Source of the DNA: Pegoplata infirma
Taxonomy: Eukaryota > Arthropoda > Insecta > Diptera > Anthomyiidae
Assembly: GCA_963921195.1 (NCBI GenBank)
Contig: OY992540.1
Span: forward strand, 175,555,896-175,619,895
Direction: 5' to 3'
Length of the DNA: 64,000 bases
Numbering within the stretch: position 1 is the first letter of the stretch; each line of letters opens with the position of its first letter. Made by a program: the position numbers and the translations under genes. The notes under the pieces are model-generated. The model searched no databases. It saw only the letters and a list, made by a program, of their open reading frames with translations, and was not told where the DNA came from. Positions 55,266-64,000 of the stretch are shown here, piece after piece.

Positions 55266-55465
55266 CAGTGAATCAAGCCGACCCAAAATTTTCGGCGGCG
55301 GCGGCTCGACCAATTTTGCTCGGCGGCGGCTCAGTGTCGGCTGAACTTTTTTGTTCTAGTTTTGTTGTAAAATTTGTTTTTTGAACGGCGGCGGCGCGAA
55401 AAAAAGTTAAAAATTGTCCGGCGGCTGCGCGCAGCCGATTTTGAGCCGGTCGGCTTGATTCACTG
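55266..55465. mobile_element. CCG-rich hAT MITE, copy 2
   Basis: 200 bp, CAGTGAATCAAGCCGAC to GTCGGCTTGATTCACTG, flanked by ATTTGCAC (55258-55265, 55466-55473). Inverted relative to the copy at 26392 and nearly identical to it. Confidence 0.9.
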
Positions 55466-55517
55466 ATTTGCACTGTTCTCCAAAATATAAAAAATACAAA
55501 AACTAGCAAGTATCATA

Positions 55518-55990
55518 AGACCTTAAATCTTCTATGATATCTTTCGGTTCACAAGAGTGATGAAGATTTTTTATCATTACCTTAATGAGTCTTTCCTGTT
55601 TGTTTTCAAACGAGTACCATGGTATTTTATCATCTGATAATTTTTTTGTAATGTAACGATAATCGTTTATATCAAATGTATTTATTTTAAACACACCATT
55701 ATTAATCAATTTAGATGTGATGTTGTTTTTCGCGCATTGTTTTAAAATTTCATTTATATTTTTAAAGTCCTTAACACCGTTAACTATTATTCGTGGCGGC
55801 GGACGTTTTATTTCTGGTTTGGATATTCTTGTTTTTAATTATTGTTTTATTTAAGCTAGAGCTTTCTGACACTTCCGGTGAAGATGTTGCTTTGCGTTTT
55901 TTGTTTGATCGTTTCTTTTTTAAAATCCAATCTGTTTCACGACAAAGTTCCTCCTCGTCGGTAAAGTATACTGTGGTTGTTTTGATTTAA
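55518..55990 (-). pseudogene. Jockey-type ORF1 N-terminal part
   Basis: The minus strand encodes IIVNGVKDFKNINEILKQC, FDINDYRYITKKLSDDKIP, WYSFENKQERLIKVMIKNL and PKDIIEDLR. This fits the Gag-like PRE_C2HC region of Jockey-clade ORF1. A frameshift near 55820 separates a lysine-rich N-terminal stretch (ILKKKRSNKKRKA). Confidence 0.8.
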
Positions 55991-56342
55991 TTATATTCAT
56001 TTCTTTTTTTTATTATGTATTTTTTTATTTTTAAGTGACACAACAATAATTTTCATTCATAATTTTAAAATTTTTTAGTGTTTATTTTTCGTTATTCCCA
56101 AATCGTTCCCAAATACTTTCGAAAAAAAGATTGCCATCTGTATATAACGACTTCGTTATTACTGACACTACTATTCATGAGTTACCCCTGTTAAAAGTCA
56201 TGGGTAACTTATGAATAGTAGTGTCAGGTATAACGAATTTGTTATTAATAGATGGCATGAATGAAAATTATTGTTGTGTCACTTGAAAATAAAAAAATAC
56301 ATAATAAAAAAAAGAAATGAATATAATTAAATCAAAACAACC
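55976..56342. repeat. long inverted repeat upstream of Dok
   Basis: About 85 bp (gttttgatttaattatattc... to ...aataattttcattcat) at 55976-56060 returns inverted at 56257-56342. The middle is a second palindrome (gacactactattcat / atgaatagtagtgtc). The left arm overlaps the 5' end of the Jockey-type ORF1, so this may be two head-to-head 5' ends around a MITE. Confidence 0.65.
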
Positions 56343-56912
56343 AGCAAAATTAAACGAAAAATAAAAGGTAAACAAAATTTCCAGCTTTCCCAGATACCAT
56401 TTGTAAAACTAACACCACCTTTAAACGTCAAAAAGAATTGACTCTTGCATAGTCTTTATATATTTAAGTTTTTGCTTGCATAGTCTTTATATATTTAAGT
56501 TTTTGACTTTTAAAATTGGAATGTCAAATAAAATTTTATTATATATTTTTTATTTACTTTAATTCGGTTTCCAATCTACAAATTATTGACTAAATGTGCG
56601 AAAACAAAAATTAATATAATGAAATTGGTAAGCAAAAACAAGTATTGAAGAAATGAGATTTGACACAACAATTTTTAAAGTCAAAAGTGTTATACCACAG
56701 AGTTGTGTTTTACTTTAAATCTAAAGGTTTTCTTTCCCATCTAAACGCGCCTTTAACCATAATAAAATACGATTGGACGCCACTTAAAAATAAAAATATT
56801 TTTTTGTTTTTAAGTTTTATTGAAGAACTATTGAAGTTCAAGTACTATATATTTTTATGAATTTATTACAATTAGTTTTGAGTATACCATAAATAATTCT
56901 ATTTTATTTCAG
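56343..56912 (+). other. Dok 5' region: candidate first exon and intron
   Basis: A possible short first coding exon ends at 56627 (ATG AAA TTG then GTAAGC). It is in phase with an acceptor ttttatttcag at 56902-56912, making a 285-bp intron. This would give a PH domain lacking its usual first strand, so a further upstream exon is likely. A 13-bp-spaced duplicate (gcatagtctttatatatttaag twice near 56450-56500) is also present. Confidence 0.35.
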
Positions 56913-58649
56913 AAACCGTGTCAAAAATATTGTCAGCTTTTTAAATCGAGTCGATATGGAATAGAGCGCTTAGAAATTTGTGAATCGAAAGAAGATAAAA
57001 ATCCAAAAATCGTAACACTAGAGAATTGTGTAAAGATTACACAGGAACCGTTTCCAACAAACTTAATTTTCATAGTTAAAAAAACAGGAACACTTACACT
57101 TAGTGCTCTAGATGAAGATGATTTGAAAGAATGGGTGAATGCTCTACAAACTGTTGCTTTTCGCAATAATAATGAATCAATACAATCTCAGTCAGCAATT
57201 GAAGAGGACAATGATTTATATTGCAGTTCTTATGGAGATGGTCTCTTTATTGTTACACTTATACCGTCCGAGGCATCTAACCGTTGCAATATTGAGCCTA
57301 AGGCGTATATGCTACATTTAGCAGCAACGCAATTGCAATTGAAGACAACCAGTGATTTGAATAATGCGATTTATTGTTGGCCGTATCGGTTCATTCGAAA
57401 ATACGGTTATAGAGATGGAAAGTTTACATTCGAAGCTGGTCGTAAGTGTTCAACCGGAGAAGGTGTTTTTACTTTAGATCACACAAATCCTCAGGAAGTA
57501 TTTCGCTGTATGTCATCTAAAATGAAGTCGATGAAGAAAATGATTTCTGGTGATTCTATTAGCGTGGAAAGTTGTGAAAATCAACTAAGCGTAGCTGCTT
57601 CTATGGAACCTGGATCACGGAGCCCACTACCACCATCTGTAAATCAACATTCATCAGAGTTCGAAATCAACTCTACTCAAAGCTCTTTTTCTATACGCAG
57701 TTTTGTTTCTGCAGGCGAATCTCTGAGTACTTGCTCGATGAGCTCTATGACTTTACCAAAAATTATTCCTAATAAGCCACCGCGTAAGTTGAACTCTGCT
57801 GTTGATAAAACCGATTTATCTGCTTTACAACTAGTGCATTCCAATAAGCAGCTGCCATATGTTGAAGATAATTTTAAGAAGTATAAGAGTTTTGAACCTG
57901 TTTCAATTACATCATCAGTTGATCCAAACAAAGCTGTGGGATCGTCTGTTATTTTAAAACCTGCATCGCCGAAAATATTCCGAAAACCAATTGAAATAAA
58001 GAATCCAGCACCCGAGCTACCTGCACGCAACGATTCAAAGTTTGAACGTAACTATGAAAGTATTGAAAACATTACTGATGCATGGAAAACGCTGGGTATA
58101 AATGACGTGAAACATAATGAGCATATAAATGTTACGAACAATCCAGACCTAGTAGATATCGTCTGGCCCCGGTCTAGTTCAAAAGGCGTCTCAACGCCAA
58201 AAATTATAGATATTGACATAGGGGAAAATGTCAAAATTGGAGATAACGTTTCTAAAGACCTTACATATGATCGTCTAGATTTTTTGTCAGCAAATCATAA
58301 CACATCAAGTGGCTACAAGACAATTGTCACAGTTACGTCAATAGAAAATCAGAAAATATCAAACAAACCATTACAAAATGAGTATGAGTTGATTCATGTG
58401 CCAGATATAGAGTCATGTCGGAAAGCTGACGACAATCATTTGGGTTACGGAGTGCTTCGTAAATCCCCAAACTTAATATATTCTTCTGTGCCGAAACTAC
58501 AGCAAACGTTACCATCAATATCCGATAATATGCATATCGATAATGCGAACGAAAACTTGATAAAAAAGGCATCCGATGAAATTATTATAGATCACCACAA
58601 TAGCAATGGACTAACCTACACTGTAGTAAGCAAGCCAAAGCGGGTTTAA
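56913..58649 (+). CDS. Dok: Dok adaptor protein (host gene), main exon
   Basis: An adaptor that docks on tyrosine-phosphorylated receptors at the inner membrane and relays tyrosine-kinase signals. The reading frame is open from the splice acceptor at 56912. Exon residues 1-85 are a PH domain (KYCQLFKSSRYGIERLEI ... LDEDDLKEWVNALQ). Residues of about 100-205 are an IRS-type PTB domain (YCWPYRFIRKYGYRDGKFTF, EAGRKCSTGEGVFTL). The rest is a long, Ser-rich tail with candidate docking tyrosines (YESIEN, YDRLDF, YSSVPK) and proline motifs (NKPPRKL, PELPARN). PH then PTB is the Dok arrangement, and the insect single-copy Dok is the best match from memory. AATAAA lies about 25 bp after the stop. The translation start is uncertain. 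Confidence 0.88.
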   Translation, partial: KPCQKYCQLFKSSRYGIERLEICESKEDKNPKIVTLENCVKITQEPFPTNLIFIVKKTGTLTLSALDEDDLKEWVNALQTVAFRNNNESIQSQSAIEEDNDLYCSSYGDGLFIVTLIPSEASNRCNIEPKAYMLHLAATQLQLKTTSDLNNAIYCWPYRFIRKYGYRDGKFTFEAGRKCSTGEGVFTLDHTNPQEVFRCMSSKMKSMKKMISGDSISVESCENQLSVAASMEPGSRSPLPPSVNQHSSEFEINSTQSSFSIRSFVSAGESLSTCSMSSMTLPKIIPNKPPRKLNSAVDKTDLSALQLVHSNKQLPYVEDNFKKYKSFEPVSITSSVDPNKAVGSSVILKPASPKIFRKPIEIKNPAPELPARNDSKFERNYESIENITDAWKTLGINDVKHNEHINVTNNPDLVDIVWPRSSSKGVSTPKIIDIDIGENVKIGDNVSKDLTYDRLDFLSANHNTSSGYKTIVTVTSIENQKISNKPLQNEYELIHVPDIESCRKADDNHLGYGVLRKSPNLIYSSVPKLQQTLPSISDNMHIDNANENLIKKASDEIIIDHHNSNGLTYTVVSKPKRV

Positions 58650-59107
58650 TGTAAAAAAAATGATAATAATTATAATAATAAAAAAATATGTGTACAGTTG
58701 ACATCCAGTAGTATTAATGCTCGTTAGTACGTATATCCGATAGTCCAAAAACCAATTTTTAAAATTTAACGGTTTTATCATAGAATTGTTAAAAAAAACA
58801 ACGATGCTAATTACGTACTCCAATATGGTGGTATAGTTATTAGCAGGGAAACCAAAAACATGCTCTAAAAAACACGTTTTATGCGCTTAAAAAATGCCCT
58901 TAATTATTATTATTATTTATTTATCTGTATTTCCATACAACAAGACATACATCTTTTAATTATAGTATGGAACTAAAAGAAGTTATAGTAATACATGTAA
59001 TACAATTTAATTTAAGATGAAGTATGACAAATTTTGAATTTTAATTATAATCAAAACTTAAAATCAAATTAAAAACAAATTAAAAACAAAACAAAAAAAT
59101 GACAAAA
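58650..59107. other. Dok 3' flank, nothing further recognised
   Basis: AT-rich sequence containing AATAAA near 58676. No other gene or clear repeat before the hAT element. Confidence 0.45.
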
Positions 59108-59115
59108 TTTAACAA

Positions 59116-60167
59116 TAGTGGTGTTTTTTTCGTCCCGAATATAAAAATTTCATACAAATTTTTGTCTATATACGCTTAACTAAGACATAAAATTTATAAG
59201 TGCTTAATAATTTAGCACTTATAAAAATGCTACCAAGTTTGTAAATTTGTTATCTTTTAAAATTATCTACGTCTGTTTTAAATGTCAACAAGAAAAAAAT
59301 ATTTACACTTCTTTGTATTATTTTTAAAATCAAATTTAAAAAATCGAAAAATATGGAATTTTAAGGAACCTGAAGTCTTTAAAGTTCCCAGAAGCTTATA
59401 AAAAACATGGAATGGAACATTTCTGGATGGGAACTGATTGAAACAAGCATTACAAAAGGATTTTATGGCTGTCGAAAAACACATGGAAAAAGGCAACTGC
59501 TATGCGAAAGTTTACGGGAGCTGTATGATACCAGAAATTGACTCAAATGAAATTATATTTTTCTTAACGCTATGCACTTTAAATAAAAAGTAATCGTCCT
59601 TATAATTAGAGAATTTTTTTCCACGTAAAAAAACTTAAAATTGGTACCATTTAAACTATCCAATGGGTTTTTTTATTTCCATTCATTTACAATTTGGTTT
59701 TTATTTCCTCAAACCACAGTATGGGTTCTTCATTACATGTGTAACTCATCAAAATATTGGTATGCGACCCTATAAAGAAGCCTATTCCTTATGCCTGATA
59801 GATTTTAAGACGATTTGGGGATATTCGTATGTCTGTGGAAAACACTGGCGAGCCTAAGCGAAAAGAGCTACACGGCTGAAGTTTTGTCATAATAAACATG
59901 TCACAGGCAGGTTAAGTTCGTAAACGCCTAAAATCGAACCAGCGTTGGAATATTTTCTATTTAAAAACAGCTACCACCATTGAAAATCGTTTTCATATAG
60001 TTTTTTTTTTTAATTTTTATTACATATATTTTTTTTTTTAAACCAAACGTCAGTTTTTTGTTACAAATAAAAAGTAATACCAAGTTTGCATAGTTAAGCG
60101 TAGATGTAGTTTTTGTCGAAACTGTTTATCTAAGCGTTGAAAGGGATAGACAAAAACACCACTAATA
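59116..60167. mobile_element. hAT-like element with a decayed DINE inside
   Basis: TAGTGGTGTTTTTTTCGTCCC at the left and GGGATAGACAAAAACACCACTA at the right. TTTAACAA occurs on both sides (59108-59115, 60168-60175), with three extra bases before the right copy. At about 59690-59900 a decayed DINE-like stretch is visible (gtaactcatcaaaatattgg, gattttaagacgat). Non-coding. Confidence 0.65.
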
Positions 60168-60190
60168 TTTAACAATTAAAAAATACTTAT

Positions 60191-60643
60191 AGTACATTCA
60201 CACTTACCTCGAAACCCCGTTGAAACCTCGTACTTTCAATTTTAAACCTCGACTGTTCACACTCTATAATTTTGACATGTATCTAGTTTTCGTAAACTAG
60301 AACAAAAAAAATATCTTTTAAAAATGAATTAAATACTGCAGAAATTATTTTTTTAGGCATTTTAATTTTTTTTATTCCAAATTAATTAATATTTTAAAGA
60401 ATTTTTGTAAATAAATTGAATTATTTATTTTTTTATTTTTGGCGTTTTCCCATTTTCTCTCTTTCTCATTGTCGCACAGTGGTAAAAATATGAAAAATTA
60501 TGAATTTTATAAGGTTTCAATCGTACTTTCATTGAAACCTCACTACAAAAAGGTTTCAATTTGTGAGGGAAAATACGTATTTTCAAATGAGGTTTGACAC
60601 GAAACCTCGTTAAACGGGGTTTCGAGGTCAATCTGAACGTACT
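60191..60643. mobile_element. MITE with AGTACATTCACAC ends
   Basis: 453 bp. agtacattcacacttacctc and its inverted partner ending gaacgtact, with further inverted ctcgaaaccccgtt / aacggggtttcgag. The target duplication is unclear. Confidence 0.68.
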
Positions 60644-60833
60644 ATTATACAAATTTTAGGTTAAAGTGTGTAGTTACGTTGTATTATTGTTCAAATGTTT
60701 TGTTATTTCGGTTTTAAAAGTGTTTGCGTTGCTGCTTGTTTGTGCCTTATTCGAAATTCTGTTCCAAAGATAGATTGCGTTATAGTAAAATTGCCATTCC
60801 GTTATCTTACTTCTGTGTGCAATAGGTATAACC

Positions 60834-61230
60834 CAGTGACGGTCCGTGAAGTTGTCACTGGGTGTTCTCTAATTTATAAAAACAGAAAATTTAAGTATAA
60901 AATTCATGTTTTCATGGACCTAACGCATTCCCGAGATAGGTAAAGATGGGATGTTACTAGTTTTGTACATTTTTTAATGAGATGCAGCCTAAATTCTATT
61001 TTATTGTCATTTTGTTGCCTCACCACATCGACAATTAACAAAAAGCATTATTTCGCAAATAAATGGAGTACAAAAATTAATTTTGGATGTATGTCAACAA
61101 AAAAAATTAAAACTGAGGCTTTGTCTACCACGGGAATGTGTTACGTCCAAAAAAACATATTTTATATACATAAATTTTATATTTTAAATAAGTAGAGAAC
61201 ACCCAGTGACAACTTCACGGACCGTCACTG
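60834..61230. mobile_element. hAT MITE, CAGTGACGGTCC ends
   Basis: 397 bp with a near-perfect inverted terminus of about 40 bp (CAGTGACGGTCCGTGAAG... / ...CTTCACGGACCGTCACTG). It is flanked by GTATAACC (60826-60833, 61231-61238). Non-coding. Confidence 0.92.
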
Positions 61231-62521
61231 GTATAACCTTATCCCCCCTATTGGACCTTGCAAAAGTTATCCGATTATATAAATATGACGGTACTTTTGT
61301 ATACACTATTTTGTGCAGGAGCATAAGTGTTCTCACTTTGACCAGATCATAAAAAGTCATGTTGTAAAGTTTTTTACTTAAGGTTGCAATTCCATCAATG
61401 GTGTGAAGACCAAATACATATCTAGCAATGTTATTAAAAAGAGTATTTAACTTTTGCTTCCTAATGGAATCACAATTAGCATAAACTTCGCATCCATAAA
61501 GAAGTACCGGCATCAAATAAGTTTTAGCAATTAGCATTCTAATATTAACCGGAGTGCAAAAGTGTGTTGCCCACAGAGTTCGAAGCATTGAATATGTTTT
61601 GCCTATTACAACATTTACGTGATTATCCCAACTGAGCGTGTTGTTAAATGTAATGCCCAAATTCTTTGCTGAAGTTACGATTTCAATTTTTTCATTGTTA
61701 ATACGAATGTCAACGTTAATACTTTGTTTTAAAGATTTTTTACGGATTATTAAACATTTAGATTTTTGTGGGTTCAGGCATAGACCATTTCGTGTTGCCC
61801 AACAATAAATGCTGTCAAGATCAGAATTAAGCTTATATACATTTTCATTGATAGTTTTAAGCGACGTGTTGATGTATAACTGTACGTCATCGGCATATAA
61901 ATGAATTTTACTGTGGGATACATTATCAGGTAAATCATTAACGTATAAGAAAAATAAAAGTGGGCCCAGAATAGAACCTTGTGGCACTCCTCGGGTAACA
62001 GATAAAGCCCCAGAATAAGAGTCATTTAAAAACACAGATTGAGAACGATTATCAAGGTACGATTTAATTAATGATACCGATGTGTCACAGAACGAGAATT
62101 GATAAAACAGCTTTGAACAAAGTAATGAACAGAATCAAAAGCTTTCGAGTGATCTAGCAGAACCAAAAGTGTTAAATTTCCACCATCAATAGAACAACGA
62201 ATATCTTCAGTAACGTCAATTAAAGCTGTGATGCAACTGTGTTTCTGGCGAAATCCGGATTGCTTACTGGTGAGCAGATTATATTGTGCTAAGTGGTCAC
62301 TTATCTGTGTATGTATTATTTTCTCAAAAACTTTTGACAGAAATGGTAAAATTGCTATCGGTCTAAACTCAGAATTAGACTTTGAAACTGGTATTATTTT
62401 TGCATGTTTCCAGTTAGTTGGGAAGACACTAGTCAAAAGGATGGTGTTAAATAAATGAGTGATGTATGGTAACAGCTGAGGAAGTAGGATTTTAAGAAAT
62501 TTAGGGTTGATGTTATCATAA

Positions 62522-63315
62522 TAGTGTTTATAAAAAACCGACATTTTGGAAAACCGGTTTCTCGGTTAACCGAAAATCAGCTTTTTCGGTTAACCGGTTT
62601 TCTCGGTTAAACCGGAATGAAAAAACCGGTTAACCGGTTTTTTTTTTCTTTAACTGGCAAACCCAAAAAATACTTTAAAATAGCCAAATTTTATTAAATA
62701 CAAAACATATTTGTTTCTTTCAGCAAAGTTGGCAACTGATACCTTTTCAAAATAGCGGTATTTAAATACGGTGCTTTTATTTTCCCATATTCTCCGGGGC
62801 TATAATTTAACTTTTATTGGTTTTATTTAAAAATACATCACTTCGTTGTAAATTGCAGTACCGTATTTTATTTCGATGTTCTTTTATTGGCATTCTCTCC
62901 ATTAACAGGAATTTTACTATCTGGTTAACAGTCACTTATAAAGTTTTCAATGAAAGTGCCCAAAACTTGCTTACAACAATGTGAATTTTTAATATTTACC
63001 AGATTCGGAATAAAATCCCTAATTGGAAAATTGTTTCTTGTAGATAAAAAATATTTTAGACTTTCTTTCTCATGGATTTTCAAGGTTTTTTTTAACGAAA
63101 TTTTGAAAATGTCATAAAAAATAAGTAAAAACCCTTAAAAATTGCAAAAATAATCCGTTTTGCATGTATTTAAAGAAACCGGTTAACCAACAGAAAAAAA
63201 CCGGTTTTCGGTGCACCGGAAATTTTCAATTCCGGTTAACCGGTTTGCAAAAAAACCGAAATTTTGGGAAAAAACCGGTTTTTCGGTTAACCGATTAACC
63301 GGTTTATAAACACTA
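62522..63315. mobile_element. hAT MITE with CGGTTAACCG arrays
   Basis: 794 bp, TAGTGTTTATAAA at one end and TTTATAAACACTA at the other, flanked by TATCATAA (62514-62521, 63316-63323). Both subterminal zones are arrays of aaccggtt / cggttaaccg, so any copy reads the same on both strands there. The centre is AT-rich and non-coding. Confidence 0.9.
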
Positions 63316-63663
63316 TATCATAACCAATAGCATTAGACTTAATAGAAATAATACCTTGTAAAACCTCATATTCATTTACACAGCAATATTCAAAAATGTC
63401 ACGACGGTTATTGTTATTATCGAAATTATAGTTGTGCTGTCCAAGAGCAGGGATAGGTATTCTTGTAAAAACATCATTGAGTTCATCAGCACTATATTTG
63501 CAGATAATGTTATTATTTTTGGTTTTCCCAATACCAATTTCACGTATGGTTTTCCATTTACTTTTTCCATCAATTGCATTACTGAAACGTTTAGCATAAT
63601 ATTCGGATTTAGCCTTTCTAATTTGACGATTTACTTCCATTCTACATTTACAAAATTCGGAAC

Positions 63664-64000
63664 AAGTCTAGTTGGCAGACATTGCTCCTTTTTTTTTTTT
63701 TTTTTTTTCGGAAATAGGGATGAAATAGGTGAGTCCAAAAAAAAAAAAAACTTTTGTCGGAGGCCCATGGTTTCCGAGTTATGGGCCTCCAAAGATTGGA
63801 GCTATAATTGGAAATATCTTATGAAATAATGGTCCGATCTGGTAATTGGTTTCATTCGAACGCTTATTAAAATACCTTTAATATGGCATTTAAAACAATT
63901 GGATCCATTAACCCATTGGGGAGCAACAGCTAATTTTAGATTTTTAAACTGGACTTTTTGCAGTAAAATAATTTTATTTCAAAATTATGCCTTATTAACC
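63664..64000. mobile_element. long-TIR element, AAGTCTAGTTGGC family, cut by window end
   Basis: Begins aagtctagttggcagacatt and matches one whole arm of the element at 28112-29480 (gggcctccaaag, ttaacccattggggagcaac). The other arm would lie beyond the window. Inserted in the RT fragment. Confidence 0.8.

Larger units (their letters stand above)
54070..55515. mobile_element. TA-flanked element with TGATACTT ends, holding two inserts
   Basis: TGATACTTACTAGTTT at the left and AAACTAGCAAGTATCA at the right, flanked by TA (54068-69, 55516-17). It splits the Jockey-type ORF1. Inside are a TA/CACTCA element (54104-54902) and a CCG-rich hAT MITE (55266-55465). The remaining roughly 450 bp is non-coding. 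Confidence 0.75.
50884..55990 (-). mobile_element. dead Jockey-type non-LTR retrotransposon with many inserts
   Basis: Minus strand, in element order: ORF1 N-terminal piece (about 55990-55518), ORF1 zinc-knuckle piece (54067-53398), ORF2 endonuclease start (about 52375-52311) and endonuclease interior (51312-50884). It is broken by a TA-flanked element (54070-55515), a hAT element (52403-53394) and a DINE (51313-52310). It is cut at 50884 by the tail of the older plus-strand element. The RT part is absent. Confidence 0.8.
60677..63661 (-). pseudogene. Jockey-superfamily RT fragment, broken by two hAT MITEs
   Basis: Minus strand, in order: post-endonuclease linker (63661-63324; VNRQIRKAKSEYYAKRF), RT fingers (NPKFLKILLPQLLPYI, FRPIAILPFLSKVFEKII), palm (SVTRGVPQGSILGPLLF, catalytic LYADDVQLY) and thumb/C-terminus to a stop at about 60677 (IAHRSKITEWQFYYNAIYLW). 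It is interrupted by MITEs at 62522-63315 and 60834-61230. A single-base frameshift lies near 62130. It is cut on the right by a long-TIR element. It may be from the same group as the element at 50884-55990. Confidence 0.85.

Overview
The window is eukaryotic, strongly AT-rich DNA that looks like a higher fly (Brachycera, probably a calyptrate). The evidence is two Drosophila-like host genes with short GT-AG introns, LOA- and Jockey-type non-LTR retrotransposons, and DINE-1-like elements with the dipteran (TA)n...(GTCY)n signature. About nine tenths of it is transposable element (TE) sequence, much of it nested. No RNA genes or CRISPR arrays were seen.

Layout. 1-13041: a minus-strand Ty3/gypsy LTR retrotransposon, complete except for about 0.8 kb of its left LTR outside the window. 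It has 3.3-kb LTRs, a tRNA-Lys primer site, intact gag and pol in a -1 frameshift arrangement, and a RING-H2 finger at the Gag N-terminus. 14090-18479: a TA-flanked CACGC-type element filled with a DINE-1-like element, a foldback element and a long-inverted-repeat element. 18860-25338: a 6.5-kb hAT-type element carrying a self-nested TA/CACTCA element and a 5'-truncated LOA retrotransposon with a long open ORF2. 25462-26171: host gene MED18 (two exons, minus strand), squeezed between this hAT element and a CCG-rich hAT MITE. 26645-39648: a dense cluster of short DNA elements. The most notable is a 300-bp family (ends CACAG...CTGTG) that repeatedly makes 7-bp target duplications and inserts into itself.

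40130-43854: another hAT-like element with nested elements and a minisatellite. 43990-50883: a dead non-LTR element interrupted by a second, distinct LOA element (44515-49236). 50884-55990: a dead minus-strand Jockey-type element broken by a DINE, a hAT element and a TA-flanked element that itself holds two more insertions. 56913-58649: host gene Dok (PH + PTB adaptor, plus strand). 59116-64000: a hAT element, several MITEs and a dead reverse-transcriptase fragment interrupted by two hAT MITEs with 8-bp duplications.

Only MED18 (Mediator subunit) and Dok (tyrosine-kinase adaptor) are recognised host genes. The autonomous-looking TE products are Gag/Pol of the LTR element and the LOA ORF2 proteins. 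The small elements encode nothing recognisable and must depend on transposases elsewhere. Element boundaries rest on terminal inverted repeats and target-site duplications (TSDs) read by eye.
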